The position numbers and the translations under genes were made by a program. The notes under the pieces were generated by a model. The model made no database searches and was not told the origin of the DNA. It worked only from the letters and a program-made list of their open reading frames with translations. Shown in pieces: positions 5,557 to 11,433 of a stretch of DNA of 12,790 nucleotides; positions within the stretch are counted from its first letter, which is position 1; each line of letters begins with the position of its first letter. This DNA is from Chloroflexota bacterium (GTDB taxonomy: Bacteria > Chloroflexota > Limnocylindria > Limnocylindrales > CSP1-4), in contig JAJYGO010000247.1 of assembly GCA_021785115.1 (NCBI GenBank), positions 1 to 12,790 of the forward strand. Direction: 5' to 3'.

Positions 5557-8430
5557 ATGCAGTTCACGCTCAACGGGCGGCCGGTCGAGACGGAGATCCG
5601 GGACGGCGAGAGCCTCCTGGACGTGCTGCGTGACCGCTTCGGGCTCCGCTCGCCGAAGGACGGCTGCGCTCCCGAGGGTTCCTGCGGGGCCTGCACCGTG
5701 ATCGTCGACGGCCGCGCCGTCGTCGCCTGTGCACAGGATCCGCGCCGGCTCGCCGGGCGCCACGTCCTGACGCTGGAGGGCCTCGCGCCCGACGTCCGCG
5801 AGACGTGGGCCGACGCGTTCGTCACCGCGGGGGCCGTCCAGTGCGGCTACTGCACCCCGGGCATGGTGATGAAGGCGGAGGCGCTCCTCTCACGCAACCC
5901 CGATCCGTCGAGCGAGGAGATCGCGCACGCCCTGGCCGGCAACCTCTGCCGCTGCACCGGCTATGCGAGCGTGATCGAGGCGGTCCGGCGCGCCGCGGCG
6001 GTGCGTCGTGCACCGGTGCCGCCATCCGCGGGCGAGGCCGGGACGGCGGCCGAGCCGTGGCCGGCGCCACGGCTGCGGGTCGGGCAGGCGACACCGAAGT
6101 GCGGCGGTCGCCGGCTCGTCCTGGGTGAGCAGCTCTTCGTCCGGGACATGAGCGTGCCCGGGATGCTGCACGGCGCCCTCCGCTTCTCCGACCATCCGCG
6201 AGCTGTCGTGCGCCGGATCGACACGCGCCGCGCCCGTGCAGTCCCCGGCGTCGTGCTGGTCGCCACCGCCGCCGACGTGCCCGGCCGGCGGCACCAGGGG
6301 CTGCTCACCCCGGACTGGCCCGTCCTCGTCGCCGAGGGCGAGCAGGTGCGGTGCGTGGGCGACGTGCTGGCCGCGGTGGCCGCCGGGACGCGCCGCGCTG
6401 CCCGCGAGGCGGCCTCACTCGTCGAGGTGGAGTACGAGGTCCTGGAGCCGCTGACGGACCCGGAGGCCGCACTGGCGGAGGGCGCGCCGGCGCTGCACCC
6501 GGGCGGCAACCTGCTCGCCACCTCGGTGGTCCGGCACGGGGACGCGGACGCGGTGCTGGCGGGAGCGGACCACGTCGTCACGGAGACGTTCCACACGCAG
6601 CCGGTGGAGCACGCGTTCCTGGAGCCCGAGGCCTGCCTGGCGATGCCGGCCGGCCTTGCCGGTCCGGAGGGCACCCAGGCGTGCGACGTGCCGGACGAAG
6701 ACCGGGCCCCGGCCGCGGGTCATCCGCTGGAGCGCTACCCGGTGCCGGCCCCCGGTCGGGCGGGTGGACACCTGGCCAGCCCCCCCGTGCCGCCCCCGGC
6801 GGGTGCGCAGCCGGCCGTCGTCGCCGCCCCCGGGCTGCGCGTCTACTCCCAGGGGCAGGGCGCCTGGGAGGACCGCCGCCAGATCGCCTCGCTGCTGGCG
6901 CTGCCGGAGGCCGCGGTGCGGGTGACGCAGGTTCCCACCGGCGGCGGGTTCGGAGGCAAGGAGGACCTCAGCGTCCAGGGACAGACCGCGCTCCTCGCAC
7001 ATCTCACCGGGCGGCCGGTCCATCTCGCCCTCACCCGTCGCGAGAGCATCCGGCTGCACCCGAAGCGCCACGCGCTGACCATGACGTACACCGCGGGCTG
7101 CGATGCGGGGGGCCATCTCCTGGCCGTGCGCGCGCGGATCGTCGGCGACACCGGGGCCTACGCCAGCGTCGGGGCCAGCGTGCTGGAGCGCGCGGCCGGG
7201 CACGCGTGCGGTGCGTATCACGTGCCGAACGTCGACGTGGAGGCGCGCGCCGTCTACACGAACAACCCGCCCGCCGGCGCCATGCGCGGCTACGGCGTGG
7301 TCCAGGTCACGTTCGCCGTGGAAGGGATCCTGGACCGGCTCGCCGAACGCGTCGGGATCGACGGGTGGGAGATGCGCTGGCGCAACGCGCTCGAGGCCGG
7401 CGATCGGTTCGGCACGGGACAGCGCCTCGGGCCCGGGGTCGGCGTGAAGCGGACGCTCCTGGCAGTCCGCGAGGCCTACCGGTCGGCCCGGTTCGCGGGG
7501 ATCGCCTGCGCGGCCAAGAACACCGGCATCGGCAATGGCATGGTGGAGCGCGGTCGCGCGATCCTGCGGCCGGAGGCCGACGGCACCGTCACGCTCTTCC
7601 ACTCCTGGACGGAGATGGGCCAGGGCGTCCACACGGTCTTCCGACAGATCGTCTCCGACGAGCTCGGGATCCCCGGCGACCGGGTGCGCATCGTGGTCGA
7701 TACCGAGCGCGAGCTGGATACCGGGCAGACGACCGCCTCCCGGGCGACGACGCTGGGCGGTCGAGCGGTCCTGGACGCCGTGCGCAGGCTCGCGGCGACC
7801 CTGGGCGGCGGACGGCTGGAGGACCTCGCCGGGCAGGAGTTCGCCGGCGAGTTCGTGGTCGACTGGACCACGCGCAACGACGCGGACGAGCCGGTGACGC
7901 ACCTCGGCTACGGCTGGGCCACACAGGTGGTGGTGCTCGACGAGAAGGGCCGGCTCGAGCGCGTGGTCGCCGCCCACGACGTGGGTCGCGCCATCAACCC
8001 CCTGGCGCTCGAGGGCCAGGTGACGGGTGGTGTCCACATGGGGCTGGGGTTCGCGCTCACCGAGGAACTGCCGCTCGATCACGGCACCCCGGCAGACACG
8101 CTCGGCGCGCTCAACATCATCCCCGCCGCGGGCATGCCCCCGGTGGAATGCATCCTCGTGGAGGAGCCGCAGCCAGAGGGACCGTACGGAGCGAAGGGGG
8201 CCGGCGAGGCGGTGCTGGTGCCCACCCCGGCGGCGGTTGCGGGCGCGGTCCATGCGTTCGACGGACGGTGGCGGACCAGCCTGCCGATGCGCGATTCGAC
8301 GGCCGCGCTGGCGGCGGCACCACGGCTCCGGGCAGCCGCGCGCCGCGCCAGGCCCGCGGAGCGGGACGCTGCCGCGTCGCACGGGCCGCGGCCCATGCTC
8401 GCCGGTTCCGGGGCCCGGCTGCGTTCCTGA
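5557..8430 (+). CDS. Xanthine dehydrogenase-type molybdenum hydroxylase, fused [2Fe-2S] and molybdopterin domains
   Basis: Family members hydroxylate purines, N-heterocycles or aldehydes at a molybdenum centre and pass electrons through two [2Fe-2S] clusters. The protein is 957 residues. Residues 1-150 form the iron-sulfur domain with all eight ligands: C37, C43, C46, C58, then C96, C99, C131, C133. Residues ~172-920 form the molybdopterin domain, with GGGFGGKED (462-470), AMRGYG (575-580), EMGQG (686-690), GQTTASRATTLGG and the catalytic-base region GAKGAGE with Glu884. Architecture and motif wording resemble the fused, FAD-less enzymes annotated as selenium-dependent xanthine dehydrogenase. 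No FAD subunit or XdhC-type maturation gene is in the window. Oddities: a ~60-residue Ala/Gly/Pro-rich insertion at about 366-426 and a ~40-residue Arg/Ala-rich tail. The ATG has only a weak GAGG (5547-5550) but starts the domain cleanly (MQFTLNGRPVE). The substrate is unproven. Confidence 0.9.
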   Translation: MQFTLNGRPVETEIRDGESLLDVLRDRFGLRSPKDGCAPEGSCGACTVIVDGRAVVACAQDPRRLAGRHVLTLEGLAPDVRETWADAFVTAGAVQCGYCTPGMVMKAEALLSRNPDPSSEEIAHALAGNLCRCTGYASVIEAVRRAAAVRRAPVPPSAGEAGTAAEPWPAPRLRVGQATPKCGGRRLVLGEQLFVRDMSVPGMLHGALRFSDHPRAVVRRIDTRRARAVPGVVLVATAADVPGRRHQGLLTPDWPVLVAEGEQVRCVGDVLAAVAAGTRRAAREAASLVEVEYEVLEPLTDPEAALAEGAPALHPGGNLLATSVVRHGDADAVLAGADHVVTETFHTQPVEHAFLEPEACLAMPAGLAGPEGTQACDVPDEDRAPAAGHPLERYPVPAPGRAGGHLASPPVPPPAGAQPAVVAAPGLRVYSQGQGAWEDRRQIASLLALPEAAVRVTQVPTGGGFGGKEDLSVQGQTALLAHLTGRPVHLALTRRESIRLHPKRHALTMTYTAGCDAGGHLLAVRARIVGDTGAYASVGASVLERAAGHACGAYHVPNVDVEARAVYTNNPPAGAMRGYGVVQVTFAVEGILDRLAERVGIDGWEMRWRNALEAGDRFGTGQRLGPGVGVKRTLLAVREAYRSARFAGIACAAKNTGIGNGMVERGRAILRPEADGTVTLFHSWTEMGQGVHTVFRQIVSDELGIPGDRVRIVVDTERELDTGQTTASRATTLGGRAVLDAVRRLAATLGGGRLEDLAGQEFAGEFVVDWTTRNDADEPVTHLGYGWATQVVVLDEKGRLERVVAAHDVGRAINPLALEGQVTGGVHMGLGFALTEELPLDHGTPADTLGALNIIPAAGMPPVECILVEEPQPEGPYGAKGAGEAVLVPTPAAVAGAVHAFDGRWRTSLPMRDSTAALAAAPRLRAAARRARPAERDAAASHGPRPMLAGSGARLRS

Positions 8431-8451
8431 CCGGGGCCCGGCTGCGTTCCT
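8408..8451 (+). repeat. 21-bp direct repeat spanning the hydroxylase stop codon
   Basis: The 21-mer beginning CCGGGGCCCGGCTGCGTTCC occurs at 8408-8428 and 8431-8451, separated by 2 bp (period 23). The first copy encodes the last residues (GARLRS) and runs to the stop at 8428-8430; the second is untranslated. It looks like a recent local duplication that sets or duplicates the gene's 3' end. Confidence 0.88.
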
Positions 8452-8500
8452 CACCGAAGTCCGGGAGGCGACGGGCGGGCCCCGTCGTCCGCTGCACGAT

Positions 8501-8560
8501 GGACGCGCGGCAGGCATGGACCGCGGACGCGCGGCGGGCATGCGCCGTGGACGCGCCATG
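8501..8560 (+). repeat. 24-bp imperfect tandem repeat, about 2.5 copies
   Basis: Units start at 8501, 8525 and 8549, each with GGACGCG. The first two are GGACGCGCGGCAGGCATG and GGACGCGCGGCGGGCATG; the third is shortened to GGACGCGCCATG. It lies in the 193-bp spacer between the hydroxylase stop and the microgene start. The period is a multiple of three, but no ribosome-binding site or credible gene covers it, so I treat it as a decayed minisatellite. Confidence 0.75.
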
Positions 8561-8599
8561 ACCCGCGCCGGAGATGCGCGAGGCTCCGGGGACATGGGG

Positions 8600-8605
8600 T
8601 AGGCT
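8600..8605 (+). promoter_or_regulatory. Putative -10 box TAGGCT for the Lys/Pro microgene
   Basis: GGGGTAGGCTTCACG holds a TAnnnT hexamer. A transcript beginning about 7 nt later would start just before the GGAGG at 8612-8616, giving a very short leader. No -35 match was found. The close fit of promoter-like box, ribosome site and start raises confidence slightly. Confidence 0.38.
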
Positions 8606-8623
8606 TCACGCGGAGGTGCGCAG

Positions 8624-8686
8624 ATGGCAGACAAGACTCCGAAGCGACCACCCAAGCCGAAGCAGCCGAAGAAGCCGAAGGCCTGA
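8624..8686 (+). CDS. Lys/Pro-rich 20-residue microprotein
   Basis: The reading frame encodes MADKTPKRPPKPKQPKKPKA: seven Lys, one Arg and six Pro in 20 residues, with one acidic residue and no hydrophobic segment. A textbook GGAGG (8612-8616) lies 7 nt before the ATG, a TAGGCT -10-like box lies just upstream, and a GC-rich stem-loop follows 21 nt after the TGA, so it has the parts of a stand-alone gene. The local base choice (AAG/CCG runs) is more A-rich than the surrounding spacer. The peptide should be extended and strongly cationic, suited to binding nucleic acid, ribosomes or anionic membrane, but nothing in the sequence proves a target. Short basic Lys/Pro proteins of this kind are usually missed by gene callers. 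It precedes the small membrane protein gene by 99 nt on the same strand. Confidence 0.6.
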   Translation: MADKTPKRPPKPKQPKKPKA

Positions 8687-8707
8687 GGTCGATCACCGCG
8701 GGCCGGC

Positions 8708-8728
8708 CCCGGCCTCTCAGCGGCCGGG
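8708..8728 (+). terminator. GC stem-loop after the microgene
   Basis: CCCGGCC (8708-8714), loop TCTCAGC, GGCCGGG (8722-8728): a perfect 7-bp all-GC stem starting 21 nt past the microgene stop. A competing GGCCGG/CCGGCC hairpin overlaps its left arm (8701-8714). There is no U-tract, so it may be a weak terminator, an attenuating pause or a stabilising 3' structure. Confidence 0.4.
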
Positions 8729-8785
8729 CGCGCGCCGGCGGGAATCGCGTCCCGTGAGCCGGGCGCAGCAGCGGGGGTTCGTGGG

Positions 8786-9208
8786 GTGAGCCGCCTCCGC
8801 CTGTACCTCACGCTCCGCGATCTCCCCCTCTGGCTGGCGATCGCCGGCCTCGCGGTCATGGCGCTGAGCGGCGGGATCGAGGCGGTCCGCGATCCCAGCC
8901 TGGCCTCGCTGGTGGCCCTGGTCGTCGGATCCTGCGCGGTGACCATGGCCCTCGGCCGGGTGCTCGTGCGCCGCATCCCCTACACCCGCGCGCGCCGCGT
9001 CGTGGTGGCGCTGGTGGCGCTGCTGGTCCTCTTCCCGCTGCTCGGTGGCCTCGCGTTCTTCCTGCTCCCCGCCGCGTTCGCGCTCCTCGCGGTGGAGCTC
9101 GTGGCCGCGCCGCCGTCGGCGGCGGGGACGGGCGGGCGCCGACCTCCCGCCGGCACGTCGCCCGGGGAGGCGGGTGACTTCGAGTGGCCGGAGGAGGACC
9201 CGGCCTAG
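8786..9208 (+). CDS. Small integral membrane protein (140 aa), function unknown
   Basis: The GTG at 8786 opens MSRLRLYLTLRDLPLWLAIA. Hydrophobic stretches at about residues 13-30, 39-60 and 70-107 suggest three or four membrane helices, the last stretch being long enough for a helical hairpin. A basic loop (RRIPYTRARR, about 62-71) points to the cytoplasm by the positive-inside rule. The last ~33 residues are a polar Gly/Pro tail ending in an acidic cluster (FEWPEEDPA). No family is recognised and no enzymatic motif is present. The ribosome site is poor (G-rich run GCGGGGG about 8 nt before the start), so the exact start is uncertain, though the hydrophobic core is unaffected. It follows the Lys/Pro microgene and precedes the dyad-rich region before the saccharopine-type dehydrogenase. 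Confidence 0.72.
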   Translation: MSRLRLYLTLRDLPLWLAIAGLAVMALSGGIEAVRDPSLASLVALVVGSCAVTMALGRVLVRRIPYTRARRVVVALVALLVLFPLLGGLAFFLLPAAFALLAVELVAAPPSAAGTGGRRPPAGTSPGEAGDFEWPEEDPA

Positions 9209-9236
9209 ACCCCGGGTCGCGGGACGTGGCGGGGGT

Positions 9237-9320
9237 CATGCGCAATTCGCAGCACATGCGAGAATCCGTCGCGCAAAACGAGCAGCATGTGCGATGAACA
9301 TGCGATACTCGTAGCGCAAG
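9237..9320 (+). promoter_or_regulatory. Dyad- and repeat-rich control region before the saccharopine-type dehydrogenase
   Basis: This stretch is markedly more AT-rich than its surroundings. It contains the dyad TCGCA-N5-TGCGA (9247-9251 and 9257-9261). A wider inverted pair is GCACATGC (9252-9259) / GCATGTGC (9285-9292). TGCGA recurs at 9290 and 9301. An imperfect ~25-bp direct repeat (9252-9276 versus 9296-9319) shares ACATGCGA and a following GCGCAA. GCGCAA also occurs at 9240, giving three copies in all. TGCGATACT at 9301-9309 resembles an extended -10 box, 66 nt before the ATG. The TCGCA-N5-TGCGA form fits dimeric regulators such as the Lrp/AsnC family, which often control amino-acid genes; that link is inference. 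An RNA structure is an alternative. Confidence 0.5.
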
Positions 9321-9374
9321 CGGGATGGACCCGCACGGGCGCCGTGGAGGCACGGGCGCCAGGGGAGACGGATC

Positions 9375-10628
9375 ATGAAGGTGCTGTTGGTCGGGGCCGG
9401 GACGGTCGGCGAGGCGATCGCCAGGCTCAGCGCGGATCGCACGTGGCTGGAGCGCATGGTCGTGTCGGACTACGACCTCGATCGCGCACGCCGGGTGGCC
9501 GCCGTCTCGGGCGGCGAGCCGCGCTTCGTCGCCGAGCGCCTGGACGCCTCCGATCGCGCCGCCGTGGCCGCGCTGGCTCGGGCCCACGGGGTGGACCTGG
9601 TGCTCAACAGCGTGGATCCCCGGTTCGTCATGCCCATCTTCGACGGCGCGTTCGACGCGGGCGTCGACTACATGGACATGGCGGTCAGTCTCTCCGCGCC
9701 GCACCCCGCCGATCCGTACCACCTGACCGGGGTGAAGCTCGGCGACGAGCAGTTCGCCCGCGATCGCGCGTGGCGGGAGCGCGGCCGCCTCGCCCTGCTC
9801 GGGATGGGGATGGACCCCGGGCTCTCCGACGTGTTCGCGAGCTACGCGGCACGGCACCTCTTCGACGAGGTGCACGAGGTCGGCGTGCGGGACGGCGGCG
9901 ACCTGCGCATCGAGGGCTACCCGTTCGCGACCGTCTTCTCCATCTGGACCACCATCGAGGAGTGCCTGAACCCGCCGATCGTGTGGGAGCGTGACCGCGG
10001 CTGGTACACGCTCGAGCCGTTCGCCGAGCCCGAGTCGTTCTGGTTCCCTGAGGGGGTCGGCCCGGTCGAGTGTGTGCACGTGGAGCACGAGGAGGTGCTC
10101 CTCGTTCCCCGCTGGGTGGACTGCCGCAAGGTCACCTTCAAGTACGCGCTCGGGGCGGACTTCATCGAGACCCTCCGGAAGCTGCATGCCCTGGGCCTCG
10201 ACAGCAAGGTGCCGGTGAAGGTCAAGGGCGTGGAGGTCGCTCCGCGGGACGTGGTGGCCGCGGTGACGCCCGATCCGGCGACGATCGGCGACCGGATGGT
10301 CGGTCGGGCCATCGTGGGGACCCTGGTCTCCGGGATCAAGGACGGGCGCCGGCGGGAGGTCTACCTGTACCAGACGTCCGACGCGCAGGAGATCATGCGG
10401 CGCCACGGCCTCCAGGTGGTCGGATACCAGACCGGCTTCAATCCCGTGGTGGCCATGGAGTTGCTGGCCGAGGGCGCCTGGAAGGGCGAGGGGGTGCTCG
10501 GCCCCGAGGCGTTCGACCCGGATCCGTATCTCGCCGTGATGGACCGCTACGGGATCCACCACGCGATGGACGAGCGCGACCCGGACACGCACCGGCCGGT
10601 CCAGGCGCCGGAGGCAGTCCGCTCCTGA
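9375..10628 (+). CDS. Saccharopine dehydrogenase / lysine 6-dehydrogenase-like oxidoreductase
   Basis: This cytoplasmic NAD(P)-dependent enzyme has 417 residues. It has an N-terminal Rossmann fold (MKVLLVGAGTVGEAIA, dinucleotide motif GAGTVG at residues 8-13) and Asp32 ending the second strand (VVSDYDLDRA), which favours NAD. It then has the family landmark GMGMDPGLSDVFASYAARHL (about 142-161). The C-terminal catalytic/dimerisation half contains VEVAPRDVVAAVTPDP and the late beta strands VGRAIVGTLVSGIKDG, a pattern I associate with lysine 6-dehydrogenase and saccharopine reductase relatives. Exact substrate (lysine, saccharopine, a polyamine precursor or another amino acid) is open. The start is firm: GGGGAG 7 nt upstream of the ATG. 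A dyad-rich region lies just before it, and the Hdr genes follow after 214 nt on the same strand. Confidence 0.87.
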   Translation: MKVLLVGAGTVGEAIARLSADRTWLERMVVSDYDLDRARRVAAVSGGEPRFVAERLDASDRAAVAALARAHGVDLVLNSVDPRFVMPIFDGAFDAGVDYMDMAVSLSAPHPADPYHLTGVKLGDEQFARDRAWRERGRLALLGMGMDPGLSDVFASYAARHLFDEVHEVGVRDGGDLRIEGYPFATVFSIWTTIEECLNPPIVWERDRGWYTLEPFAEPESFWFPEGVGPVECVHVEHEEVLLVPRWVDCRKVTFKYALGADFIETLRKLHALGLDSKVPVKVKGVEVAPRDVVAAVTPDPATIGDRMVGRAIVGTLVSGIKDGRRREVYLYQTSDAQEIMRRHGLQVVGYQTGFNPVVAMELLAEGAWKGEGVLGPEAFDPDPYLAVMDRYGIHHAMDERDPDTHRPVQAPEAVRS

Positions 10629-10639
10629 TCTCCGCGCGG

Positions 10640-10668
10640 GGCCGGCCGCCGGGTTCTCCGAGCCGGCC
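10640..10668 (+). terminator. Possible weak terminator hairpin after the dehydrogenase
   Basis: GGCCGGC (10640-10646) and GCCGGCC (10662-10668) can pair into a 7-bp stem with a 15-nt loop, 11 nt after the stop. There is no U-tract and the loop is long. It is the only obvious structure in the 214-bp gap before hdrC; the remainder shows no clear promoter. Confidence 0.25.
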
Positions 10669-10830
10669 TCGCGGGCCTTCGGTCGCTCACCGGACCATCC
10701 CCCTCGGCCCCTGCATCGGCGGCCGATATCCCCTGCCTCTGGCACCGTCCGGCACTGTCCGCACGGCGCCTGCGTCCCCTTGCCCGTGCCCGCCTCCGAC
10801 GGAAGGATGGTGCCGCTTGGAGTCCAGCAT

Positions 10831-10835
10831 GGAGG
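10831..10835 (+). promoter_or_regulatory. Ribosome-binding site that fixes the hdrC start
   Basis: GGAGG with a 7-nt spacer to the GTG at 10843. The in-frame ATG at 10807 has GGAAGG directly abutting it, which is too close to work well. The same GGAGGCCGCC sequence with the same 7-nt spacer precedes the hdrB GTG (GGAGG at 11418-11422). Confidence 0.65.
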
Positions 10836-10842
10836 CCGCCGG

Positions 10843-11433
10843 GTGGTCCTGGCAGAGGCGACGAATCACGCAATCGCAGATCCTGGCCGTGTCTTCCTCG
10901 AGGAGGTGATTGCCCGGACGGGCCCCTCCTGCCGGCTCGACATGTGCATCCAGTGCGGCACCTGCGGCGGCTCGTGCCCGTCCGCGGACGACATGGATCA
11001 CACGCCCCGCACCCTCTTCGCGATGATCCGCGCCGGGATGCGGGAGCAGGTGCTCCACAGCAACACGCCGTGGATGTGCGTCTCGTGCTACCTGTGCACG
11101 GTCCGGTGCCCCCAGGACGTGCGCATCACGGACGTGATGTACACGCTCAAGAACATGGCCGTGGCCGGCCACGCCTACCCGGATTCGACCGCGCCGGACT
11201 TCTCGAAGGCGTTCATCCGGAACGTCGAGACGTTCGGACGCAGCTTCGAGGTGGGGCTGACCGCGCAGCACTACCTGCGCCACTACCTGACCCGCCTGCC
11301 CTCCATGGCGCCGATGGGGATCAGCATGCTCCGCAGCGGGCGGATGGGGCTCACGCCGCCCCGGCGCATCCGCGGGATGCGCGACCTGAAGCGGATCCTG
11401 GCCCGGGCCAAGGCACTGGAGGCCGCCTCGTGA
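10843..11433 (+). CDS. hdrC: CoB-CoM heterodisulfide reductase-like subunit C (HdrC), two [4Fe-4S]
   Basis: This is a small iron-sulfur electron-transfer subunit linking HdrA to HdrB. With the GTG at 10843 it has 196 residues, typical of HdrC. Cluster 1 ligands are C35, C38, C41 and C45 (CIQCGTCGGSCPS); cluster 2 ligands are C79, C82, C85 and C89 (WMCVSCYLCTVRCPQDV). Both end in the Cys-Pro expected of ferredoxin-type [4Fe-4S] sites. Further HdrC-like hallmarks are the segment DHTPRTLFAMIRAG between clusters and ITDVMYTLKNMA after them. The Met-rich, basic C-terminus (RIRGMRDLKRILARAKAL) is a likely interaction helix. Its stop overlaps the hdrB start (GTGA). In bacteria without methanogenesis such subunits work with unknown disulfide or other acceptors, so the name denotes family, not the CoB-CoM reaction. 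Confidence 0.92.
   Translation: MVLAEATNHAIADPGRVFLEEVIARTGPSCRLDMCIQCGTCGGSCPSADDMDHTPRTLFAMIRAGMREQVLHSNTPWMCVSCYLCTVRCPQDVRITDVMYTLKNMAVAGHAYPDSTAPDFSKAFIRNVETFGRSFEVGLTAQHYLRHYLTRLPSMAPMGISMLRSGRMGLTPPRRIRGMRDLKRILARAKALEAAS

Noticed and set aside
8501..8560. Coding repeat peptide (RGRAAGM blocks)
   Set aside because: The 24-bp period keeps frame, but there is no credible start, ribosome site or terminating context; it is better read as a non-coding minisatellite.
8574..8789. A 71-codon frame covering the microgene region in another frame
   Set aside because: It has no ribosome site, is Arg/Pro/Ser low complexity, and overlaps the better-supported 20-codon gene with a strong GGAGG.
6415..8976. 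An 853-codon open frame on the minus strand opposite the molybdenum hydroxylase
   Set aside because: It is antisense to a gene with unmistakable cofactor motifs. Its translation is low-complexity Arg/Ala/Gly/His and has no family features; long antisense frames are normal in GC-rich DNA.
9237..9320. A known riboswitch class in front of the dehydrogenase
   Set aside because: I could not match it to lysine, SAM, TPP, FMN or other consensus cores by eye. The symmetry looks more like protein-binding sites, though a covariance search was not possible.
8856..10745. A 629-codon open frame on the minus strand opposite the membrane protein and the saccharopine-type dehydrogenase
   Set aside because: It crosses two plausible plus-strand genes and an intergenic region, is His/Arg/Pro-rich and lacks domain motifs; it is a shadow frame.
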